Shown piece after piece: positions 58,901 to 64,000 of a stretch of DNA of 64,000 nucleotides (positions within the stretch are counted from its first letter, which is position 1; each line of letters begins with the position of its first letter). The notes beneath the pieces were generated by a model. That model ran no database searches. It had not been told where the DNA came from and saw only the letters and a program-made list of their open reading frames with translations. The stretch is from Cohnella sp. OV330 (GTDB lineage Bacteria > Bacillota > Bacilli > Paenibacillales > Paenibacillaceae): NCBI RefSeq assembly GCF_900112065.1, contig NZ_FOKE01000001.1:793200-857199 (forward strand), written 5' to 3'. The position numbers and the translations under genes were made by a program.

Positions 58901-61613
58901 CGAGCGTGCGGGAAGTTCCCGTGTAGCCGTCCGGCCCGTTCGTGTTATACGTCAGCGCGAGCGCCTGCTTGCCGCTGCCGCCGAGCGGCGAGGCTTGGAG
59001 CGCGACGGAATTGGTGCCTCCCGTGACGTCTCTTGCGTAGGCGGCTGCCAGCGCCGCGCTGTCCGCATAGCCCTCGAAGTCGTCGATGGCGACCGTGCCG
59101 ACGCGGCGCGTCTGGAAGGCCGGCGTATCGGCGATCGTCAGATTCGACTGATAGAACGTCTTGATTTTTTCCGCCGAGTTGTAGTCGAACGTATCGCCCG
59201 CCCACGGCATCGCGAACACCCAGTTCGGCTGCGCCGCGAGCTCCGCCTGCGTCGGCAGCACCCAGCATTCGCCGATCGCCATCGGCTTGTCGCCTGCGAT
59301 GGAGACGGCCTGGTCGTAGTTGGCCTGCGTGTAACCCTTGGCGTCGTAGACGTCCAGCGCGAACACGTCCCAGTAGTCATCGCCCGGGTTGAAGGAGGAC
59401 CAGTCCGCGGCGTCGTAGCCGTAGCTGTCGCCGTAGTTTGCGGGCAGGTCCTGCACGTCCCACACCCAGATCAGATTGTCCAGTCCCTTGACGTCGACGA
59501 GGTAGTCGTGCGTCAGTCGGTACAACGCCTTGGTATGCTCCGGATTGCCGGCCCACCAGAATACGTGCTGGTTCATCTCGTGGAAAGGACGGAACATCGC
59601 GGTGACGCCCGCCTGCTTGAGCTGGATCAGGTACCGGTAATATTCGTCGAGACGCTTCTTCCAGTTCTCGTTCAGCTCGCCGCCGTCGGTCAGCAGGCTG
59701 TCCCACTGCGCTTCGCTGAGGTAAGCCTGTACGCCGTTCTGGTCGGCCGTCGCCGTGCGGTCGTCCCACTTGGCGCCTTGCTTCTCCTGCTCGACCGTGC
59801 GGGTCGGCGGCGCGACGTGCAGCATGATGTTGACGAGCGAGCCGTCGTTCCACTGGCGGATCGCCTCGTCTATCATCGTTTGCCGCGCGTTGACGTCGCG
59901 CGCCTGGTAGAGGAAGTCGCCGCTCCAGATCGCCGGCGTCACGCCCGTCGCGGCGAGCAGCCGGTCGGTCGTTTCGCGCGGGTTCGTGTTCGGCTCCTTG
60001 TTGTGCATCGCCGTCAGCACGCCTTGGCCGCGAAGTCCCTTCAGGTAATCGAGCACGTCGACCGAAGGCGCGAGATTCGACACCGCGATGTTCAGCTCGC
60101 CGGCGACCGCGATTTCCTTGACCGCTCCGTTAATCTCGGCCTGCACGGACTGCAGCTTCACGCGCACCGTGCCTGCTTGGCGGAAAAGGCCTTTGTAGAC
60201 GTAGCCGTTCACGTTGGCCAGAATCTCGGGTTTATTGCTCTCGTACTTGACGCCGACGATTCGTCCGCCGTCGGACACGGTCGCATTGACGTTCAGCACC
60301 GACAGCAGGTTGTCGCTGCCTTGGGCGATCAGGCTCGTCTCGTCGAACTTGACCTCGCCGCCGCCCGCCTGTTCGGAGCCGCTGGGCACGAAGCGGACGA
60401 CGTTGTCCAGCGTGAGGCTCGAAGAGGCCGCGATGCCCGCGCCCGTCTTGTTGACGTAGAGCGCGATGCCCTTCATCTGGTCATGCGCGAGCGTCATGCC
60501 GTTCGACTTCGGCGCGAACATCGAGAGCGGGATAACGAGGTGTTGCGTCGCGGTCGATGCGGGATCGAAGCCGGGCACGCTCGCGAGGTGGGCCTCCATC
60601 GAGGAGCTCGCGCCGCTCGTCATCTGAAGCAAGATGTCCTGGCCGAGCCCGTCGCCCGTGAAATCGAGCGCGATGGCGCCGGTGCCGGTCCAGTCCTGGC
60701 CCGCCAGCGACTTGACCGCGCCGGTGTAGCCCTTGCTGTTGAAGGACGCGGCGTCGTAGGCAAACGTCATCGCCTTGCCCGCGCCTTGGGCCGTCAGCGT
60801 GCGCGCGTTGGTGCCGCCGTTGGCGTTGGGCGCCCACGCCGCGGCGAGCGCGGCGTCGTCTGCGTAGCCGTCGAAGCTGTCGACGGCGAGCGGCTTGGCG
60901 AAGATCAGCTTCGCTTCGTCGAGCGTGACGCTGCCCTGGCCCGAGCCGCCCATGTACATGGCGAAGGAGATGACGTTATCCGTGCTCGGGATCGGCGCGG
61001 CGCCGCCCTTCGCTACGAACTCCGCGAGCGGGATGACCAGATGCTGCGGCGCGGTGCTGTTCGCATCGAAGCCGGCATGCTTCTTCAGGTCGGCCTCGTA
61101 CGAGCTGCCCGGCCACGCGTCGCCGATGTTGAGCTGCAGGATCGGGTTCGGGATCGGCGTATCCGCCTGCACCGTCAGCTCGATCGCGGCCAGCCCCGGC
61201 CACGCGCCGTTCTGCGGCAGCGCGCTGCCGATATCGCGGCGCAGGATGACGCCGTTGTAGCCTTGCGCGAGATCGTAGTTGAATTGAAGCGCCTTGCCGT
61301 ATTCGGCGCCGAGCGGGGAATCAGGGAAAGTGACGGAGCCGGACGCGCCCGGATTGCGGCTGTACTTGGCAGCGTCGGCGGCGTCGAAGTTGTCGAGGAC
61401 GACTTTAAATTCGGGGCCAAGCAATCCCAGATTGCTCTGCGTGTAGGTCGCGGCGGTCACGGAGAGCGCAGTCGCGGAAGCGCCGCCCGCATCCGCCTGG
61501 CCCTCCGCTCCTGTCGCGGCGCCGGCCGTCAACGGATTGGCGAATAAAGGGATGATCATCATGACTGATAGCAGCATTGCCAATCCTGAGCGAAGTCTCT
61601 TTTTTCTTGGCAA
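52986..61613 (-). CDS. Giant SLH-anchored beta-mannanase with three GH26 domains and an esterase
   Basis: 2,875 residues from a TTG start eight bases after AGGAGG. In order: signal peptide; two CBM11-like beta-sandwich modules; GH26 domain 1 (acid/base Glu679 in RPFHEMNQHVFWW, nucleophile Glu782 in IGECW); a CBM11-like module; GH26 domain 2 (Glu1283 in RPFHEMNQHAFWW, Glu1386 in GIGESF); a surface-layer-like linker; an alpha/beta-hydrolase esterase (WLHGNGERGGEG, Ser1709 in VGASAGG, HSANDT, DGHQSW); a fourth CBM11-like module; GH26 domain 3 (Glu2279, Glu2402); a linker; a beta domain; and three SLH domains in the last 185 residues. All three GH26 sites keep both glutamates. It should cut beta-mannan and remove ester groups at the cell surface for the adjacent importer. 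Confidence 0.93.
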   Translation of the reverse strand: MPRKKRLRSGLAMLLSVMMIIPLFANPLTAGAATGAEGQADAGGASATALSVTAATYTQSNLGLLGPEFKVVLDNFDAADAAKYSRNPGASGSVTFPDSPLGAEYGKALQFNYDLAQGYNGVILRRDIGSALPQNGAWPGLAAIELTVQADTPIPNPILQLNIGDAWPGSSYEADLKKHAGFDANSTAPQHLVIPLAEFVAKGGAAPIPSTDNVISFAMYMGGSGQGSVTLDEAKLIFAKPLAVDSFDGYADDAALAAAWAPNANGGTNARTLTAQGAGKAMTFAYDAASFNSKGYTGAVKSLAGQDWTGTGAIALDFTGDGLGQDILLQMTSGASSSMEAHLASVPGFDPASTATQHLVIPLSMFAPKSNGMTLAHDQMKGIALYVNKTGAGIAASSSLTLDNVVRFVPSGSEQAGGGEVKFDETSLIAQGSDNLLSVLNVNATVSDGGRIVGVKYESNKPEILANVNGYVYKGLFRQAGTVRVKLQSVQAEINGAVKEIAVAGELNIAVSNLAPSVDVLDYLKGLRGQGVLTAMHNKEPNTNPRETTDRLLAATGVTPAIWSGDFLYQARDVNARQTMIDEAIRQWNDGSLVNIMLHVAPPTRTVEQEKQGAKWDDRTATADQNGVQAYLSEAQWDSLLTDGGELNENWKKRLDEYYRYLIQLKQAGVTAMFRPFHEMNQHVFWWAGNPEHTKALYRLTHDYLVDVKGLDNLIWVWDVQDLPANYGDSYGYDAADWSSFNPGDDYWDVFALDVYDAKGYTQANYDQAVSIAGDKPMAIGECWVLPTQAELAAQPNWVFAMPWAGDTFDYNSAEKIKTFYQSNLTIADTPAFQTRRVGTVAIDDFEGYADSAALAAAYARDVTGGTNSVALQASPLGGSGKQALALTYNTNGPDGYTGTSRTLDLDIRGAKTIKLWFQGNGNSGQTVLIRLASGQPDRWFEFDLLDLRSYSATAKTPQYLEIPIEAFKPLTAGTTFDPSKLIGLGFYVKKLGGENRSGTLLIDGVSYSKLAPAKEAPSFRIDFASDAWQATGGDTLMKLLKANTSIAALGAGTTGAAPYLFQVLYDSSDDEILKNKGLFSSKGIFRKTGTVEVTIKQVTVYAGNKQYYLDVNRTVKIDVGALAEPVNVLAYLKALTGNGTLSAMHNKEPNERPRITTDRIMETTGVTPAIWSGDFLFLKDDVANRQKMIDEAIRQWNDGALINIMFHVPSATMTVEQEKQGADWSGSANAVQTDLTAEQWESLLTDGGDLNKNWKLRLDEYAKYLQQLEDAGVVPMVRPFHEMNQHAFWWAGVPQNTAALYRLTKDYLVNDKGLDNMIWMWNVQDFDNRMNWQDYNPGNEYWNILTLDAYTNGLGSKGDDYYAQMKQFAADAGGADGPKPIGIGESFKLLDAAGLAKYKDYAMMMPWADDAWVYNTDDALRTFYKNTVSLLDTPVFASTLKGGSGVETQSYNYDLVTEVYDWGQNVKGVVIDMGAKVNAADISKSTFEVGVRNTTGTGAVAYEGLRTITNAYVNDTGKIDGAGTSAGRYVVLEFKTGKDLAEAATTSWDGAARQTTLLSLGYAVKQKSAIGLRLPLGANYVLGKRTNLIVDDFEQGTYTDANGDHAYNLFVPKNKQADEKYPLVLWLHGNGERGGEGLLPMLSSKGATAFADPAAQAAYGGMYVLAPQFSAAHGAPDDIVDGVTALVKKLLADDSQIDPTRVYIVGASAGGTRTWKLLLQEPKLYAAAIAIASTTTVPGNLNLTTADYEKVKGVPIWLFHSANDTTINVSNSRTASEALTALGGNVRYTEFTGVVQDGITYDGHQSWVPVLDNGIDAKYDAKPFDWLFEQSLGGGGPIDPDKYKVALDDFSTYADSAQLSGVYGRNTNGGQNTLTLVPSPFGEGLGSAMKFDYDLTNGYSGRSRTVNGYWPGLEAVELRVQTDGKGQDILLQLSDGASYEAHLNNVAGFDKTSTAPQHLVIPIGEFKRKEGSGTLNTKGVASFALYVNKVGSATGGTVTLDEIQLVFGEKPVLPEISFAKTELQADGVGNLISLLNASATLPGGAKIVQANYVSSDAAVLPNFDRFVPKGDFLKEGHTNVALKQVKLYQDGTTFTIDVNAQLSVTVSHLPAAVDVVDYLKQLAGHGMLSAMHHDQSYSNPAANDVLHQRVANEFGVYPALYSADFLTGGTVPYRQNMIDEIKRQWANGSLVQIMFHVSPPQYTVAQEAEGNWGGDTAQETLPSPNRIYSFLYNDQWKELLTDGTELNKNWKLRMDEYAKFLQQLEDAGVTVMLRPFHEMNQHVFWWGGRPGPEGSAALYRMFHDYMEQDKGLSNIIWVWNIQDLPDDYGYADGDAKFDRYEGLDGGLAEYDANDWNSFNPGKDYYDILSVDFYDTEGYATRHYEQAKRIAQADGKPMIIGETFVFPTQAEQAAQPDWTLAMPWGIRTWNYNTKEAMAAFYQNSIGIDGLPRFATRDNTGEPPVDPGTGNPDPGNPGTVTPPASGTNGMAVVSDGAIAVKATPDAQGNVAVSLNAADVKKAVAGSKDGRLQVAIDTGDASLTGTATVNLPLQDILSAAAAGGVGEIAVTAGGATIVVRTDAGLIGANAKLLTLTIAKADGATLPADAKSRIGDRPVYDLGLTVDGAKPADFGTSGAVSITLDYKLQAGEKAHKLVVYYVADDGKLQPVKRTAVGSSAGKISFEPRHFSRYAVGYADVSFADLSQAAWAQEAIEALAAREIANGTGGGKFEPSRAVTRAEFLKLLLEALELSDPQATASFGDVATDAWYYGAVATGSKLGIAKGRADGTFGANDTITREDMAAMLSRAISLAGQRGASQAAAAFKDQASIADYAREAVGQLADAGLINGFKDGTFSPKGETTRAQAANVIYKLLQR

Positions 61614-61720
61614 TTCTTTTACCTCCTAGTAGTAGAGAAAATAAGTACGGCTTGGAGTCTTGCGCGGTTGGGGTCATATTTCGAATGCCGCTTCACGCCT
61701 TTGCTCCGAGAGTCTGCCGC

Positions 61721-61906
61721 TATCCTGCAAAAGTACCTCATAGAACGAGGACAAACGTCTGACAGAGCGGCTATCGTGCAAAAGTGCGCGATAGACCGTC
61801 GCTTTAACGCCCATCCGCCGAAAATTGAGTAACTATCCTGCACATTTGCGCGATAGAGGCCGGAACCGCCGCCCCGAAGCGCCTATCATGCACTTTTGCG
61901 CGATAG
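61721..61906. repeat. Palindrome array C (spacing 51-62-50)
   Basis: Four 23-base elements of the form TATC-n-TGC-core-GCGCGATAG start at 61721, 61772, 61834 and 61884. The first two have core AAAAGT, the last two the inverse (ACTTTTGC type). Spacings, total length and the flip are identical to array B, but the spacers differ. It lies between the stop of the permease gene and the start of the triple-GH26 gene. Confidence 0.9.
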
Positions 61907-61948
61907 ATCCCGGATCTTATGATTGGCGCTGCCAAGATGGAATCCGCA

Positions 61949-62782
61949 TCACCCCTTTACCGCCCCGTTCGTCACGCCCGAGAAGATATAGCGCTGCAAG
62001 AACAGGTACAGCACGACGGTCGGGATCATGATGAGCAGGATAATGGCGCAGATGTAGCCCCACTCCGCCTGGTTGTTGCTCGCGAAGCGCATGATCGACG
62101 TCGACACGACGGGGAGCGACGATTTGGGCATGTACAGGAACGGGATGTAGAGCTCGTTGTAGATGTTGATCGTCTTGAGAATGACGAGCGTCGCCGTGGC
62201 GGGCCCGAGCAGCGGGAAGATGATCGAGCGGTAGATTCGGAACAAGCTCGCGCCGTCCATCATCGCGCTCTCGTCGAGCTCGTACGGAATGTTGCGAATG
62301 AACTGCAGGTAGATATAGATCTGAATAACGTCGGCCCCGATGAACAGAATGACCGGCGCGTACAACGAGTTGTACAGCCCCATCCACTTGATGACCGAGA
62401 ACACGACGACCTGCGTCGTGATCGTCGGCACGATCGTCGCGAACAGGAACGCGCCGAGCACCAGCTTCTTGCCCCTGAACTCGAGGCGTCCGAGGCAGTA
62501 GGCCATCATCGTGCCGAGCACGACGTTGCCGACGAGCGACAGCGCGATGATGTAGACGGTATTGCCGAACGAATGCCACAGATGCGTGCGCTCGACGACG
62601 ACGCGGAAGTTGTCGAAGTGGAGGAAGCTGTGCGGCAGCGCGAACGGATCGTTGCCCTCGTCGCTGCGCTTGAAGGCGTTGACGACGACGACATAGGGCG
62701 GGAACAGGACGATAAAGGAGGCGAGGAGCAGCACGGCGTATTTGAGCCACTGAACCGGATCCCGCCTGGCGGCCTTGCTCAT
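61949..62782 (-). CDS. Carbohydrate ABC transporter permease (MalG-like), locus 3
   Basis: A 277-residue six-helix permease: WLKYAVLLLASFIVLFPPYVVVVNAFKR and the EAA loop IPYELDESAMMDGASLFRIYRSIIFPLLGPATATLVILKTINIYNELYIPFLYM, ending FSGVTNGAVKG. ATG at 62782 overlaps the stop of the preceding permease by four bases (ATGA) and has GGGAGGG upstream. It belongs to the CUT1 group and is probably the mannan oligosaccharide importer. Confidence 0.94.
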   Translation of the reverse strand: MSKAARRDPVQWLKYAVLLLASFIVLFPPYVVVVNAFKRSDEGNDPFALPHSFLHFDNFRVVVERTHLWHSFGNTVYIIALSLVGNVVLGTMMAYCLGRLEFRGKKLVLGAFLFATIVPTITTQVVVFSVIKWMGLYNSLYAPVILFIGADVIQIYIYLQFIRNIPYELDESAMMDGASLFRIYRSIIFPLLGPATATLVILKTINIYNELYIPFLYMPKSSLPVVSTSIMRFASNNQAEWGYICAIILLIMIPTVVLYLFLQRYIFSGVTNGAVKG

Positions 62783-63672
62783 GCGTCCCTCCCCCCTCTC
62801 CCGATGACCAGATTTTGCAGCGCCAGCACGACGACGACGATCAGCAGCAGCACGACGCTCATCGCGGAGGCGAGGCCGAAGTTGTTGAATTGGAAGGCGG
62901 TGTTGATCGTTTTGAAAAGGAACGTCTCGCTCGATCCCGCCGGTCCGCCCTTCGTCAGCACGAACGGCAGATCGAAGACGGCAAGCGCGCCGCTCAGCGT
63001 GAGGAACATGTTGAGCTGGATGATCTTCGTCAGGTTCGGCAGCGTCAGCCGCACCAGCTTTTGCCAGCGTCCGGCCCCGTCGATCTCCGCCGCTTCGTAC
63101 ATGTCGGCCGGAATCGACTGGAGCGCGCCCAGGTAGATGACCATGTTGTAGCCGAGGAACCGCCACATGCTGATCGAGGCCAGCGAGAAGTTGACGAGCG
63201 ACGTATTGCCGAGCCAGCTCGTCTTCGCCAGGCCGTCCAGACCGATGGCGCCGAGCAGGATGTTAAGCGAGCCGTTCGTCGTGTCGAACACATATTGGAA
63301 CATGAAGGCGACGGCGACGGCATTCATGATGAACGGCAGGAACATCAGAACGCGGAAGCCGTTTCTGCCGCGGAGTTTCGAATTCAGGATGACGGCGAAC
63401 ACGATGGCGATCGCGTTCTGCACGATGCCGACGACGGCATACGGAATCTGGTTCAGGAAGACGCCGAACAAGTCGCGGTTCGTGAATACCTCGACGAAGT
63501 TGGCGAAGCCGATCCAGGTCGGATTGGCCTCGAGTCCGTCCCAGTCGGTGAAGCTCATCCAGACGAGCTTGACGGCCGGATAGAAGGTGAACAATGCCAG
63601 CAGCGCCAACGGCACGGACATGAAGCAGAGCAGTATGATTCTCTTTTGGGCTTGATAGCTTAAACCGTTCAT
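62779..63672 (-). CDS. Carbohydrate ABC transporter permease (MalF-like), locus 3
   Basis: A 297-residue six-helix permease: LFTFYPAVKLVWMSFTDWDGLEANPTWIGFANFVEVF and the EAA loop IPADMYEAAEIDGAGRWQKLVRLTLPNLTKIIQLNMFLTLSGALAVFDLPFVLTKGGPAGSSETF. ATG at 63672 has GGGGTGG five bases upstream; the GTG at 63681 lies inside that site. It is translationally coupled to the next permease. The 227-base gap to the binding-protein gene holds array G. Confidence 0.93.
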   Translation of the reverse strand: MNGLSYQAQKRIILLCFMSVPLALLALFTFYPAVKLVWMSFTDWDGLEANPTWIGFANFVEVFTNRDLFGVFLNQIPYAVVGIVQNAIAIVFAVILNSKLRGRNGFRVLMFLPFIMNAVAVAFMFQYVFDTTNGSLNILLGAIGLDGLAKTSWLGNTSLVNFSLASISMWRFLGYNMVIYLGALQSIPADMYEAAEIDGAGRWQKLVRLTLPNLTKIIQLNMFLTLSGALAVFDLPFVLTKGGPAGSSETFLFKTINTAFQFNNFGLASAMSVVLLLIVVVVLALQNLVIGRGGRDA

Positions 63673-63733
63673 TTCTTCCACCCCGGATTTGATCTGCGTA
63701 TTGAACGCGGCCGCGCGCGGCCGGGAAAGGAGC

Positions 63734-63804
63734 TACACGGAAAAGCCGTGTAACTCGTCCGCCAAGCGTCCCTCCGGAGCGAAGTTGCGCGGAAAAGCCG
63801 TGTA
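63734..63804. repeat. Palindrome array G (two units, spacing 52)
   Basis: TACACGGAAAAGCCGTGTA at 63734-63752 and TGCGCGGAAAAGCCGTGTA at 63786-63804 are 52 bases apart, both followed by ACTC. The arms TACACGG/CCGTGTA enclose AAAAG. The array lies within the locus 3 transporter operon, between the binding-protein gene and the first permease. Confidence 0.75.
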
Positions 63805-63899
63805 ACTCTTCCGGCGCGAGGCTCATTTTTCCGAAAAATCCTCGCCGCCCGGCTGCGCGCGGCTCGCGTCCGATACGCGTGTAGCTGACTTGGCCGTCG

Positions 63900-64000
63900 T
63901 TACTTAGCCAGCGATTTCTTGGCCGCAGCCCACTTCTTGTTGTACTCGTCCAGCACCTTCTGCGGATCCTTCGACAGCACGAACTCCTGCACCATCGCTT
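63900..64000 (-). CDS. C-terminus of a sugar ABC substrate-binding protein (cut by window edge)
   Basis: The last 33 codons of a minus-strand gene end at TAA (63900-63902). The peptide MVQEFVLSKDPQKVLDEY followed by NKKWAAAKKSLAK is typical of the C-terminal helix of CUT1 extracellular solute-binding proteins. Its position just before two MalFG-like permeases fits. Most of the gene lies outside the window. Confidence 0.8.
   Translation of the reverse strand, partial: AMVQEFVLSKDPQKVLDEYNKKWAAAKKSLAK

Noticed and set aside
58995..61547. Long plus-strand open frames opposite the triple-GH26 gene (also 54438-56687)
   Set aside because: Shadow frames of a high-GC gene, without ribosome binding sites or recognisable domains.

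Overview
The window looks like the chromosome of a GC-rich member of the Paenibacillaceae (Cohnella- or Paenibacillus-like). The grounds are the cell-wall architecture (three large secreted proteins with S-layer homology (SLH) triplets), Gram-positive lipoproteins and Shine-Dalgarno sites, YesM/YesN-type regulation, LplABC-type sugar importers, a preQ1-I riboswitch and GC-rich DNA (about 60 % by eye). No tRNA, rRNA, prophage, insertion sequence or cas gene was seen.

Layout. 0-14.4 kb holds housekeeping and envelope genes: an Fsr-type exporter, a TlpA/ResA thioredoxin, a YhdH-type reductase, a queuosine-precursor transporter behind a preQ1 riboswitch, an SLH protein with a Ser-Pro minisatellite, a MalT-like regulator, a helix-hairpin-helix protein, a BNR-repeat lipoprotein, lspA with a coupled leader peptide, and a BlaI/M56 pair that probably also controls a DUF2231 membrane protein. 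14.5-16.6 kb is the pseudouridine catabolic pair psuK-psuG. 16.9-22.5 kb is a sulfonate/taurine-type ABC importer with a flavin monooxygenase, divergent from a regulator made of a DNA-binding domain fused to a solute-binding domain.

22.8-64 kb is almost entirely on the minus strand and carries three carbohydrate loci. Locus 1 (36.8 to 22.9 kb): two permeases, binding lipoprotein, a 2,076-residue GH-A/CBM9/SLH enzyme, YesM-YesN two-component system and a GH105 hydrolase. Locus 2 (50.9 to 37.2 kb): AraC-type membrane regulator, two permeases, binding lipoprotein, DUF4432 epimerase-like protein, a 1,398-residue secreted multidomain protein and a GH36 enzyme. Locus 3 (64 to 53 kb): binding protein (cut by the window edge), two permeases and a 2,875-residue cell-surface enzyme with three GH26 mannanase domains and an esterase. 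None of the three importers has its own ATPase, so a shared MsmX-type ATPase is expected elsewhere. CcpA-like cre boxes precede locus 1 and the big secreted gene of locus 2. A three-gene membrane-protein operon (52.8-51.1 kb) separates loci 2 and 3.

The most unusual signal is non-coding. Seven intergenic regions, each just after a gene 3' end, carry arrays of 19-26-bp palindromes. The sequences differ from array to array, but the start-to-start pitch is nearly always 50-52 bp, with exceptions at about 40 and 62 bp, i.e. shifted by one helical turn. Two arrays 45 kb apart (16.7 and 61.7 kb) share the same palindrome, exactly the same 51-62-50 spacing and the same orientation flip in the middle, although the spacers between the palindromes differ. 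A third array with another palindrome repeats that plan. I do not recognise this as a described element.
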